Of a DNA stretch of 64,000 nucleotides, positions 32,639 through 41,129 are shown piece by piece (the first letter of the stretch is position 1; every line of letters starts with the position of its first letter). The stretch comes from Ga0077530 sp046293075 (lineage in GTDB: Bacteria; Pseudomonadota; Alphaproteobacteria; Rhizobiales; Hyphomicrobiaceae). Below the pieces are notes generated by a model that was not told the DNA's origin, ran no database searches, and saw only the letters and a program-made list of their open reading frames with translations. Made by a program: the position numbers and the translations under genes. The stretch covers positions 10,409 through 74,408 of the forward strand of contig JBKBPL010000022.1 in assembly GCA_046293075.1 (NCBI GenBank), written 5' to 3'.

Positions 32639-32671
32639 ATTCGTACAGCGCGATCGGCGCGATTCGTACAG
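32639..32671. repeat. paired direct repeat ATTCGTACAG in the purH-dnaB gap
   Basis: Two perfect copies of ATTCGTACAG, at 32639-32648 and 32662-32671, start 23 bases apart (about two helical turns). A further GTAC precedes the first copy (GTACAATTCGTAC). The pair lies about 90-120 bases upstream of the purH start and 120-150 upstream of dnaB, a good place for a regulator of either. No regulator can be named. Confidence 0.45.
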
Positions 32672-32790
32672 TGGGCGATTCGGTCGCACAGCAAGCGGCG
32701 CGTCGGCTGGCTGTGCATAGTGTGGAGGTTGCCCGGCGTGAGGCACTTGCGCGGCCCCGAGGAACGCCCGAATCGGCGATCTTCGCGCGC

Positions 32791-34317
32791 ATGAACAACG
32801 CCCGCACTGCCCCCGACCTTTTGAGCCTTGCCACCGGCGCGCGCACGGCCGATGCCGAGGCGCTGCCGCTGCGCAACCCTCCCCACAACCTCGACGCCGA
32901 GCAGGCCCTGCTCGGTGCCATCCTGGTCAACAACGAGGCCCACGACCGCGTGTCGGGCTTTCTCGATCCGCACCACTTCTTCGACCCCCTGCACCAGCAG
33001 ATCTACGAGACGGCAGCCAAGCTGATCGCGAGCGGCAAGCAGGCGACCCCGATCACGCTGCGCACCTATTTCGAATCGGCGCCGCCGATCGAGCCCGGGC
33101 TCACCGTGCCGCAGTACCTCGGCCGGCTTGCGGCGAACGCGACCACGATCATCAACGCCCATGATTATGGCCGCACGATCTACGACCTCGCCGTGCGCCG
33201 CCAGCTCATCCTCATCGGCGAGGACATGGTCAACGCGGCCTACGACGCGCCGGTTGACTTCCCGCCCGAGCAGCAGATCGAGGACGCCGAGGGGCGCCTG
33301 TTCAGCCTTGCCGAAACGGGGAAGTACGGCCAGGGCTTCATCGGCTTCGGGTCGGCGCTCACCCATGCCATCGAGATGGCCAACAACGCCTACCAGCGCG
33401 AGGGCGGGCTGTCCGGCATCGCGACGGGCCTCAGGGACCTCGACGCCAAGATGGGCGGCCTGCAGCCTTCCGATCTGATCATCCTCGCGGGACGCCCGTC
33501 CATGGGCAAGACGGCGCTCGCGACGAACATCGCCTTCAACGTCGCGAAGAACTACAAGGTCGAGCGCCAGCCCGATGGCACCGAGAGGGTGCTCGACGGC
33601 GCGATCGTCGGCTTCTTCTCGCTTGAGATGTCGGCCGAGCAGCTCGCGACCCGCATTCTTGCCGAGCAGGCGGAGATCTCCTCGGAGAAGATCCGCCGCG
33701 GCATGATCAACGAGGCCGAGTTCAAGCGTCTCGTCCAGGTGTCCCAGCAGATGTCCACGCTGCCGCTCTACATCGACCAGACGGGCGGCATCTCGATTGC
33801 CCAGCTCGCGGCGCGGGCCCGCAAGCTCAAGCGCCAGCGGGGTCTCGGCCTGCTGATCGTGGACTATCTCCAGCTCTTGACCGGATCGTCGCGGCGTGCA
33901 TCGGAGGGACGCGTGCAGGAGGTGTCGGAGATCACAACCGGCCTCAAGGCGCTGGCCAAGGAGCTCAACGTGCCCATCATCGCACTCTCGCAGCTCTCGC
34001 GGCAAGTCGAGCAGCGCGACGACAAGCGGCCACAGCTCTCGGACTTGCGCGAATCGGGCTCGATCGAGCAGGACGCCGACGTCGTCATGTTCGTGTTCCG
34101 AGAGGAATACTACGTCGAGCGAACCAAGCCGAGCGAGGGGACGGCCGAGTTCCAGACCTGGATGGAAAAAATGCAGATGGTCAGCGGCAAGGCCGAGGCT
34201 ATCATTGGCAAGCAGCGCCATGGCCCGGTCGGCACGGTGACGCTGGCCTTCGAAGGCCAGTACACGCGGTTCTCGGATCTGGCGCGCGATGAGTATCTTC
34301 CAGCTCGGCACGAATAA
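32791..34317 (+). CDS. dnaB: replicative DNA helicase DnaB
   Basis: A 508-residue hexameric fork helicase. The N-terminal primase-interacting domain begins NPPHNLDAEQALLGAIL; the RecA-like domain starts near residue 200 with SGIATGLRDLDAKMGGLQP, Walker A GRPSMGKTALATN, FFSLEMSAEQLATR, Walker B LGLLIVDYLQLL, ALSQLSRQVEQRDDKRPQLSDLRESGSIEQDAD (seen as consecutive motifs) and KQRHGPVGT. A modest insertion, KVERQPDGTERVLDG, sits between Walker A and the next strand, as in many Hyphomicrobiales. No intein. The ATG at 32791 is used; upstream frame is unrelated. Confidence 0.96.
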   Translation: MNNARTAPDLLSLATGARTADAEALPLRNPPHNLDAEQALLGAILVNNEAHDRVSGFLDPHHFFDPLHQQIYETAAKLIASGKQATPITLRTYFESAPPIEPGLTVPQYLGRLAANATTIINAHDYGRTIYDLAVRRQLILIGEDMVNAAYDAPVDFPPEQQIEDAEGRLFSLAETGKYGQGFIGFGSALTHAIEMANNAYQREGGLSGIATGLRDLDAKMGGLQPSDLIILAGRPSMGKTALATNIAFNVAKNYKVERQPDGTERVLDGAIVGFFSLEMSAEQLATRILAEQAEISSEKIRRGMINEAEFKRLVQVSQQMSTLPLYIDQTGGISIAQLAARARKLKRQRGLGLLIVDYLQLLTGSSRRASEGRVQEVSEITTGLKALAKELNVPIIALSQLSRQVEQRDDKRPQLSDLRESGSIEQDADVVMFVFREEYYVERTKPSEGTAEFQTWMEKMQMVSGKAEAIIGKQRHGPVGTVTLAFEGQYTRFSDLARDEYLPARHE

Positions 34318-34331
34318 CCGGGATCAGACCG

Positions 34332-35486
34332 TTGTCCGCTCCTGCTGCCCCACCTGCTCCTGATCCGGGCGCTGTCAGCGCGGCCGCGCGCGCGCTGCTG
34401 ACGGTTGATTTGGCGGGCATCAAGGCGAACTGGCGCTGGCTCGCGGCCGTCGCGCGCGGGGCGGAATGCGCCGGCGTGGTCAAGGCCGATGCCTATGGCC
34501 TGGGTCTCGAGCCTGTGGTCAAGGCGCTCTGGGAGGCCGGCTGCCGTACCTACTTCGTTGCGACGCTCAGCGAGGGGCGCCGCCTCAAGGTCGCGCTCCC
34601 GGCCGCTACGGCCTACGTGCTCGATGGGCTTATGCCGGGGACAGCGCCGCTGTATCAGGCCCATGGCCTGCGCCCGGTGCTGGGCAGCTTCGCGGAGGTC
34701 GAGGAGTGGGCGGCCTACGTGCGCAGCGTCGGCGCCCGGCTTCCGGCTGCGGTGCACATCGATACAGGCATGAACCGGCTCGGCATGACGGCGGGCGAGC
34801 TCGAGGCGCTTGCCGCCAATCCGGCGCCGCTCGCGGCGTTTCCGATAGCACTGGTCATGAGCCACCTCGCCTGCGCGGATGCGCCGGCTTCTCCCATGAA
34901 TGCGCGCCAGAAGGCAGCGTTCGACGCGCTCCGGGCAAAGCTCCCGGCCGCGCCGGCGAGCCTCGCCAACTCGGCCGGAACATTGCTCGGCGCCGACTAT
35001 CGCTACGACCTCGTGCGGCCTGGGATCGCGCTCTACGGCGGACGGGCGCTCGAGGGGCGCCCCAATCCGGCCGCCAAGGTGGTGCGCGTCGAGGCGCGTA
35101 TCCTCCAGATCCGCATGGCTGCGGCCGGTGAGACGGTCGGCTACGGCGCCACGTGCACGCTCTCGCGGCCGTCGCGGATTGCAACCCTCGCGACGGGCTA
35201 TGCCGACGGCTTCCTGCGCTCGATCAGCGGCCCGATCGGACGGCCGCCGCCGCCAGCCTACGTGGCCGGCTATCCGGCGCCGATCGTCGGCCGGGTGTCC
35301 ATGGATCTTGTGACGATTGACGTGACGGACATTCCCGCCGCGCTGGCTCAGCGCGGTGCCTGGGCTGAGCTGATCGGCCGGCACGTCCAGGTCGACGACC
35401 TTGCCGATAGCTCAGGAACGATCGGCTATGAGGTGCTCACCCGTCTTGGACCCCGTTTCCAGCGGGTCTACGTGCACGGAAGCTGA
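34332..35486 (+). CDS. alr: alanine racemase
   Basis: A 384-residue PLP racemase providing D-alanine for peptidoglycan. The PLP lysine is in AGVVKADAYGLG (about residue 52), the IDTGMNRLGM motif follows, and the opposing tyrosine is in ETVGYGATCTLS; VGRVSMDLVTIDVTD ends the beta domain. The start is TTG at 34332: an in-frame stop at 34290 blocks anything further up and no ATG or GTG precedes the conserved region. It is 14 bases behind dnaB, probably co-transcribed, and converges on cvpA with 10 bases between stops. Confidence 0.94.
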   Translation: MSAPAAPPAPDPGAVSAAARALLTVDLAGIKANWRWLAAVARGAECAGVVKADAYGLGLEPVVKALWEAGCRTYFVATLSEGRRLKVALPAATAYVLDGLMPGTAPLYQAHGLRPVLGSFAEVEEWAAYVRSVGARLPAAVHIDTGMNRLGMTAGELEALAANPAPLAAFPIALVMSHLACADAPASPMNARQKAAFDALRAKLPAAPASLANSAGTLLGADYRYDLVRPGIALYGGRALEGRPNPAAKVVRVEARILQIRMAAAGETVGYGATCTLSRPSRIATLATGYADGFLRSISGPIGRPPPPAYVAGYPAPIVGRVSMDLVTIDVTDIPAALAQRGAWAELIGRHVQVDDLADSSGTIGYEVLTRLGPRFQRVYVHGS

Positions 35487-35496
35487 GCCCGCTCCC

Positions 35497-36039
35497 TCAG
35501 CCCTGTTGCCCCCCGGACGGCTGATTGAACGACGGTGGCACAATCCGCACCAGCACGTCACGGAACGTGTTGCCGGTGGTTTGGATGTACGGGAGCGAGA
35601 TTGATTCGCGGACCCAGGGATACTGCTGCTGCTGATCGGGAACGAACGATTCGTAGAACATGTACGGGATCACCACGAGGATGAACCCGCGTACGACGCC
35701 GAACACGAGGCCGAGCAGGCGGTCGATCATGCCCACGCGACTGTCGAGGATGGTGTCCGACAAGCGCGAGGTGATCAGATGCACGATGATGAGCACGATC
35801 AAAAAGATGATGCCGCCGACGACGACCTGGGCGACAGCAAGCGGAGCGGCGAACTGCTGCGCGATCTGCTCAGCCGTCGCTTTGTGATACAGCACGAAGT
35901 ACAGTACTGCCGCGGCCGCCGCGATCCACGAGATGATCGACAGGACCTCGCGTGTGAAGCCGCGATACATGGCCAGCAGCCCCGAGATGAGGGCGATCGC
36001 GATCACGGCCGCGTCGAGGTAGGTCAAGGGGCCAAGCAT
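35497..36039 (-). CDS. cvpA: CvpA family membrane protein
   Basis: A 180-residue inner-membrane protein with four helices (LTYLDAAVIAIALISGLLA, IISWIAAAAAVLYFVLY, GGIIFLIVLIIVHLI and VFGVVRGFILVVIPYMF). The pattern RGFTREVLSIISWI and DRLLGLVFGVVRGF is the CvpA signature. CvpA supports envelope integrity and colicin V production in other bacteria. A Gln/Pro-rich tail (DQQQQYPW, then FNQPSGGQQG) is soluble. In related genomes cvpA usually follows alr-radA on the same strand; here it is inverted and radA is missing. Confidence 0.9.
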   Translation of the reverse strand: MLGPLTYLDAAVIAIALISGLLAMYRGFTREVLSIISWIAAAAAVLYFVLYHKATAEQIAQQFAAPLAVAQVVVGGIIFLIVLIIVHLITSRLSDTILDSRVGMIDRLLGLVFGVVRGFILVVIPYMFYESFVPDQQQQYPWVRESISLPYIQTTGNTFRDVLVRIVPPSFNQPSGGQQG

Positions 36040-36336
36040 CGAACCAAGTCCTTGTAAGGTGCTGCTAAGACAGCTTCAGCTGCGTGGGGGCGCCCGTCCG
36101 AACGCCAGCCGCACTCTAGTCCATGATGGCGCCGGATCAAGTCGCGCCCTGCAGCTCGCGTACGCGACGTCTTATTCGGCTCCGGGTCGTGAGGTGCGCT
36201 CCGCGGGACGCGAAACGCGTTGTCGTCAGTGCATCGCAAGATCATGTGCGCCCGTCGTGGCGGCCGAGGCCGTTCCGCGCGCACGCAGCGCAAAGTGTAT
36301 CCGCAATCAGGCCGATTTCACGGCAGGCAGGAAAGG

Positions 36337-37482
36337 TCAGCCCGGTACGAGGCGCAGGATCTGGCCGTCGGCGTGGTCAGTGAGGATCCAGACCGCGCCC
36401 TCAGGCCCTATGCGCACGTCGCGAATACGCGCGCCGAGGTCGACCAGCAGCCTTTCCTCGGCCACGACCTTCTCGCCGTCGAGCACGAGGCGCGAGAGCT
36501 GCTGCGCCGCCAGACCGCCGACGAGGAGATTGCCGCGCCACGTGGGAAAGCGTGTCCCGGTGTAGAACGCGGCGCCCGAGGGTGCGATCGACGGGTCCCA
36601 GTAGTAGAGCGGTTGTTCCATGCCGGGCTTCGCCGTGCCCTCGCCGATCTTGGCGCCCGAGTAGTCGCGCCCGTACGTGATGACGGGCCAGCCGTAGTTG
36701 TGGCCCTTGCGCACGACATTGATCTCGTCGCCGCCGCGCGCGCCGTGGTCTGCGATCCAGAGCTCACCGGTCTCGGGATGGCGCACGGCACCTTGGACGT
36801 TGCGGTGTCCAATCGACCAGATTGCGGGATCCCAACCGGGAAGCTTCGGGTTTTCCGCAAACGGCGTCCCGTCGCGGTTGAGGCGCATGATCTTGCCGAG
36901 GTGGTTGGCCGGATTCTGCGCTTCCTGCCTGAGCGTGTAGCGCTCGCCGACCGTGAGGAAGAACGTGCCGTCCTCGGCGAACACGATGCGCGATCCGAAA
37001 TGGAGATTGGAGGCGTACGCGGGCTGCTGGCGGAAGATCACACGGACGTTGGTGAGGCTGCCGCCGTCTGCGGTCAATTCGAGGCGGCCGCTGGCCACGC
37101 TGGTACCATTGGCATTACCCTCGCGGGGCTCGGCAAACGAGAGAAAGATCTCCCGCGAGGTCGGAAAGTCGGGCGCGAGCGCCACGTCGAGCAGGCCGCC
37201 CTGGCCGACCGCATGGACCTTCGGCACGCCGGTCACGGGCGGCGAGAGCGTGCCGTCGCGCGCCACGACGCGCAGCCGGCCAGGCCGCTCGGTGACCAGC
37301 ATCCGTCCATCCGGGAGGAACTGAAGACCCCAGGGATGCACCAGGCCCCTGGCCACAGTCTCGACCTTGACGGCCGTGGTCGGCGCTCCTGGCGCGCGTG
37401 TCTGCGCCGCAAAGGCCGGTGGCGTCCACGCGAGGGGCAGCGCGATCAGGGCGTGGGCGGCTGCGAGAAGAAGGGTGCGCAT
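36337..37482 (-). CDS. PQQ-dependent sugar dehydrogenase-like, exported
   Basis: A 381-residue six-bladed beta-propeller of the soluble glucose dehydrogenase/Asd family, with a Sec signal peptide (MRTLLLAAAHALIALPLA..., cleavage near AFA-A). Family blocks are GLVHPWGLQFLPDGRMLVTER, GQGGLLDVALAPDF, HFGSRIVFAEDGTFFLTVGER, LGKIMRLNRDGT, WSIGHRNVQGAVRHPETGELWIADHGARGGDEIN (as adjoining motifs) and PSIAPSGAAFYTG. It probably oxidises aldose sugars in the periplasm with PQQ, though many family members lack proven activity. A 297-base gap follows on its 3' side before cvpA, in which I see no feature. ATG 37482 is the start that gives the signal peptide. Confidence 0.88.
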   Translation of the reverse strand: MRTLLLAAAHALIALPLAWTPPAFAAQTRAPGAPTTAVKVETVARGLVHPWGLQFLPDGRMLVTERPGRLRVVARDGTLSPPVTGVPKVHAVGQGGLLDVALAPDFPTSREIFLSFAEPREGNANGTSVASGRLELTADGGSLTNVRVIFRQQPAYASNLHFGSRIVFAEDGTFFLTVGERYTLRQEAQNPANHLGKIMRLNRDGTPFAENPKLPGWDPAIWSIGHRNVQGAVRHPETGELWIADHGARGGDEINVVRKGHNYGWPVITYGRDYSGAKIGEGTAKPGMEQPLYYWDPSIAPSGAAFYTGTRFPTWRGNLLVGGLAAQQLSRLVLDGEKVVAEERLLVDLGARIRDVRIGPEGAVWILTDHADGQILRLVPG

Positions 37483-37647
37483 TTGAAGTGCTCCGGCTCG
37501 GCCATCTGCCGCGCACCACTGCCTAGGCGGCGAGCGCGGCGTGAGTATGGACGGCAACGTGAGCACACCGGCTGAGGTTCCACGGCCCGGCGGGCCGGCC
37601 ATGGTCGCGGCCGAGACCGCGTCCATGGCTCAGAGCGCGTTCCGCGG

Positions 37648-38070
37648 TCAGTTCGCCTGGGCCACGCGCCGGCGCCCGCCGACGCACTTGTTCCAGGTGT
37701 AATGGCCGCCGTTGTCGATGTGGAGATGGCTCATGCCGCAGCTGTAGATCCCGAGCCCGCCCTTGTGGTTGGCGCGCAGCCACGCGATCACGGCGGCGCG
37801 CTTGCCAGCCGGCGCATGGAAGTCCACCGCGCGGCAGGAGGCGTGCAGGCTGCGCCGGCCGGTGCCGGCGATGACCGCGCCGCGGCGAAAGGTTGAGATG
37901 ACCCGGACGGGTCCGAACTTGGCGCGGATCTGGTTCAGCGTGCTTTGGATCGAGGCCGGAAGGCAGGAGGTTGACGTTTGTGCCGCGGAAGGCGTTGCGC
38001 CGGCAAACAGCATGACGGTCAGAGCGAGCGCGCCGGCGGCGAGCCGCAGCGCAGTTGATACGCAAGACAT
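37648..38070 (-). CDS. exported peptidase M15-like protein (YcbK/DUF882 type)
   Basis: A 140-residue secreted protein: signal peptide to about residue 30 (core ALALTVMLFAGATPSAAQ), then a compact M15-like domain. Candidate zinc ligands are the His and Asp of LHASCRAVDF (H-x6-D) and the second His of SHLHIDN (HxH). FGPVRVISTFRRG before it matches the usual strand that leads to the first ligand. Such enzymes cut peptidoglycan cross-links or peptides. Four Cys in the mature part could form disulfides. It stands alone. Confidence 0.8.
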   Translation of the reverse strand: MSCVSTALRLAAGALALTVMLFAGATPSAAQTSTSCLPASIQSTLNQIRAKFGPVRVISTFRRGAVIAGTGRRSLHASCRAVDFHAPAGKRAAVIAWLRANHKGGLGIYSCGMSHLHIDNGGHYTWNKCVGGRRRVAQAN

Positions 38071-38468
38071 GAGAAACTCCCCCGTTGTCTGTGCACCTGT
38101 AGGCCCGTGCCGAGGTGGCCGCGGGACGTCGGCGGCAGCCGCTACAGCGCGGATGCCGGGGGGCTGTTAGCTGCCGGAATCAGGCAAAAACAGGGAGTTA
38201 CATGGTTAAGTGAGTGTCAAAATGTCGCATCAAATGGCAACATTCTGAAAACATTAAGCGGCCATCGCGGAACACGCATAGATGCGCCTCTCCCGGCGGG
38301 AAGCACGAGGGACCTCCTGTTCGGACATTCGCCGGATTGCGGTGGGCCGCAGGACGAGGGGGCGGGGGCTGGCGTGGGGCGCCAAAAAACCGGCCTGCTT
38401 GGGCGGCGAGCCGCGAGGTCCCGAGCGGCGCGAGACACGGGGGGCAGGCGACCTTCGCACCCGGCAAT
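38071..38468. other. 398-base non-coding gap, AT-rich in part
   Basis: No supported gene. Between about 38180 and 38270 the composition is clearly AT-richer than the surroundings, which suits a promoter for the leftward M15-like gene. It holds TTAA-N7-TCAA (38206-38220), one base from the CtrA consensus TTAA-N7-TTAA. The stretch next to the TAXI stop is very GC-rich with a T6 run on the minus strand (within 38381-38400) but no convincing stem. Confidence 0.4.
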
Positions 38469-39629
38469 CTAGAGAGATTTCAGGATCTCTGCGCGCCTCG
38501 GGGCCCAGAGCTCCGTGAGCTTCGCGGGATCGGCATCCTTGGCCGCCGGCTCCTTGGCCATCATCTCGGCCCAGCCCTGCCGCAGCCGACCCTGGCGCCG
38601 CATGATCCCATCCTGCCAGCGCTGGTGATCGGGCGACCAGACGCCCTTCTCCTTGAGGAAGCGGATCGCTCCGTCGTGATAAGGCAGTGCCGTCGGAAAG
38701 CCTGCGGACTGGGGGAGTTCCCAACGCGCCATGACCGGCGTCGTGTGCCGGTAGAGTTCGAAATTGTCGGCAATCGCCTTGGTGACCGCGTAGACCTCGA
38801 GTTCGTCGGCGTTCGCGTAGACGGTGACCACCGGGTCTCGGTAGCCCATGAGCGCCTTGGGGGCGGCCTTGCTGATCCCGGGCCCAATGTCCTCGACGAA
38901 CGGAAGCGCAACCGGCAGCGCCCGCTGGAGCCGGCCCCAGAAATCCTTATCGGCTGCCGGAAGCTCGATCCAGATCATGGTCTCGGCAACAGCATCGAGG
39001 GCTTGTGCAGAGACGGCCGTCGGCACCGCAGCCGCGCAATCAACCTCGCCCCGGGCAAACGCCGCCAAGGCTTCGGCCGTGCTCGGAAACTCGATGACAG
39101 TCAGATCCTTGCCGCTGACGCCGGCCGCCTCGAGGAGCGCGTCGGTCCGATAGGTAAGCGCCATATTGCCGGGCACGCGCGCAAGCCGCTTACCCTTGAT
39201 GTCCGGCAATCTCTTGATGCCGCTCGCCGCGGCAGCCACGATCGACATCGAGCTCATGCGCCCGAGCAGACAGCGCAGGTCCTGCGGCCCCCACGTCGCT
39301 GCGACGTAGGAGAAGAGGCCCTCGGCGGCGAAATGGGCCTCCATCCCAAGCAGGCCATGCGTAACCTGGCGCTCCTTGAGCTGCTCAATGCGTCCGAACG
39401 ACCGTTCGGAGGGTTGCAGGCGGATGCGCGTGCCGTGAGCCTTGCTGATCGCTTCGGCGATCGCCTGCGCCTCCTTGTAGCGCGGGCCGTCGTCGTCGCC
39501 GACGCTCCAGATCATGGTCGAAGGCAGGCTCGGGAGCGGCTTGACTTGCGCACCGGCCGCTCGCGGCATCAGGCCGGCGCCGAGAGCCGCGCCCATGCCG
39601 CTGAGATAGGCTCTGCGCGTGAGATCCAT
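38469..39629 (-). CDS. TAXI-family TRAP transporter substrate-binding protein
   Basis: A 386-residue periplasmic binding protein of the TAXI group. The N-terminus LTRRAYLSG with a hydrophobic stretch looks like a Tat signal. Family parts are MIWSVGDDDGPRYKEAQAIAEAISKAHGTRI, GLLGMEAHFAAEG, MSIVAAAASGIKRLPDIKGKRL, FARGEVDCAAAVPTAVSAQALD and YANADELEVYAVTKAI (read as separate motifs). It would bind an organic acid or amino acid for a TRAP permease, but no fused DctQM permease gene is nearby, so it is an orphan here. ATG 39629 follows a GGGACGG Shine-Dalgarno. Confidence 0.85.
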   Translation of the reverse strand: MDLTRRAYLSGMGAALGAGLMPRAAGAQVKPLPSLPSTMIWSVGDDDGPRYKEAQAIAEAISKAHGTRIRLQPSERSFGRIEQLKERQVTHGLLGMEAHFAAEGLFSYVAATWGPQDLRCLLGRMSSMSIVAAAASGIKRLPDIKGKRLARVPGNMALTYRTDALLEAAGVSGKDLTVIEFPSTAEALAAFARGEVDCAAAVPTAVSAQALDAVAETMIWIELPAADKDFWGRLQRALPVALPFVEDIGPGISKAAPKALMGYRDPVVTVYANADELEVYAVTKAIADNFELYRHTTPVMARWELPQSAGFPTALPYHDGAIRFLKEKGVWSPDHQRWQDGIMRRQGRLRQGWAEMMAKEPAAKDADPAKLTELWAPRRAEILKSL

Positions 39630-39759
39630 GCCCCGTTTCCGTCCCGATTCTGGCGCTGCCGATGGCTGGCCCCTTGAACCATTTCGAACACCGATCTTCA
39701 AGCCGGATGCGCGTCGGTGCGTCCGCACCGTGGCACGCGGGCACTTCTGCCCATGTGTG

Positions 39760-40947
39760 TCAGGCGAAGGCGATCGGCAGCCGGCGCGGCCCGCGCACCG
39801 AGCCGTGCGACCATGTCACGTCCCCCGCAAGCCGGAACTCGGGCCGGCGGCGGAGCAGCTCCTCTATGGCCACTGTCATCTCCATGCGGGCGAGGTTCGA
39901 TCCGATGCAGCGATGGATGCCGAGGCCGAAGGCGGCGTGCCGGTTCTCCTGACGGTCGATGATGACCTTGTCGGCATCGGGGAACACCGCGGGGTCCCGG
40001 TTGGCGGCCGGGAAGGACAGCATGACCATCTGGCCCTCCGCGAAGGTGCAGCCGTTGACCGTGGTCTCCTTGGCGACGAGGCGCGCCATCGTGACCGGGG
40101 CGTAGGCGCGCAGGAACTCCTCGACGGCCGTCGGGATGAGCTCGGGCTCGCGGACGAGCCGCTCACGATCGCCCGGTGTGCGCGCCAGGTGCCAGATCGA
40201 GGCGCCGATGCCGCTCCAGGTGGTGTCGATGCCGGCGACGAGCAGAAGCCTCAGGCTGCCGAGCACGTGGTTCGGCTTGAAGGGCTCGCCATCGGGATAC
40301 TTGGCCCGCATGAGGTAGCTGATCAGGTCGTCCCCGGGGGCCTCGCGTCGTGCCGCCATGTGGCCGGCGAAGTATTCCGTGATCTCATTGAGGCCGCGCT
40401 GGAGCACGGCGTCGTCGGTGGTCCCGAGCTCGAGAATTTCATGTATCCACTTGCGGAACTGATCGCCGTCGCTCTCCGGGATGCCGAGCATGGCCGCAAT
40501 GACCCGGACCGGGATGTGCTGGGCGTAATCGACCGCGGCATCGCAGCCGGGCTTGTCGGCGAAGGCGTCGATCAGCTCGTTGCAGATGGCCCGGGTCTTG
40601 GGCCTCAGCTTTTCGATGGCCTGTGGTGTGAACGGTGGCAGCAGCACCATGCGCGCCGTCCGGTGGCGGGGCGGATCTGAGGTGATCGGCGGGGCACCGC
40701 CACCTTGAACTGGCTGGCTGTCGCGGATGACGACCTGGCGCGACGAGAAGTGCTCAGGATCGTACGCGATCTCGCGAATGTCGGCATAGCGGGTCGGCAG
40801 ATAGGCGCCCTTGTAGCGCTCGGTGTGCGCGATCGGGCACTCGGCGCTGCGGATCTGGTCCCAGATCGGGAAAGGATCGTCGACCCACCGCGGGTCAAGG
40901 TGGTCCCAGTCCGTTAGCCAGTCAGTAACCGGAGGCCGCTCGCTCAT
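39760..40947 (-). CDS. cytochrome P450
   Basis: A 395-residue soluble bacterial P450. Landmarks are the I-helix AGIDTTWS (residues 238-245), the K-helix EEFLR (Glu277/Arg280), the FPDADKVIIDR meander and the haem loop AAFGLGIHRCIGSNLAR with Cys347. The sequence resembles the CYP101/CYP111-like monoterpene or steroid hydroxylase range, but substrate cannot be assigned. No ferredoxin or reductase gene is adjacent. The ATG at 40947 has GGGAG 8 bases upstream; an ATG at 40965 is in frame. Confidence 0.92.
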   Translation of the reverse strand: MSERPPVTDWLTDWDHLDPRWVDDPFPIWDQIRSAECPIAHTERYKGAYLPTRYADIREIAYDPEHFSSRQVVIRDSQPVQGGGAPPITSDPPRHRTARMVLLPPFTPQAIEKLRPKTRAICNELIDAFADKPGCDAAVDYAQHIPVRVIAAMLGIPESDGDQFRKWIHEILELGTTDDAVLQRGLNEITEYFAGHMAARREAPGDDLISYLMRAKYPDGEPFKPNHVLGSLRLLLVAGIDTTWSGIGASIWHLARTPGDRERLVREPELIPTAVEEFLRAYAPVTMARLVAKETTVNGCTFAEGQMVMLSFPAANRDPAVFPDADKVIIDRQENRHAAFGLGIHRCIGSNLARMEMTVAIEELLRRRPEFRLAGDVTWSHGSVRGPRRLPIAFA

Positions 40948-41129
40948 TTGGATGCTCCCATTCATCCCGCCTTTTTGGGGGCATCATGGCAAATGGTCGT
41001 GCTCCGTACCAGCATCAAAACATCGCCGCCTGGCCGCCGCGGCGCTCCCGTGCGCAGAAAGGGCGGGCGCCAGGGCCCGCCCCATTGATCCTTGCGCACG
41101 CGAGTGCGGAGAGACGACCTGTGCCGTCT

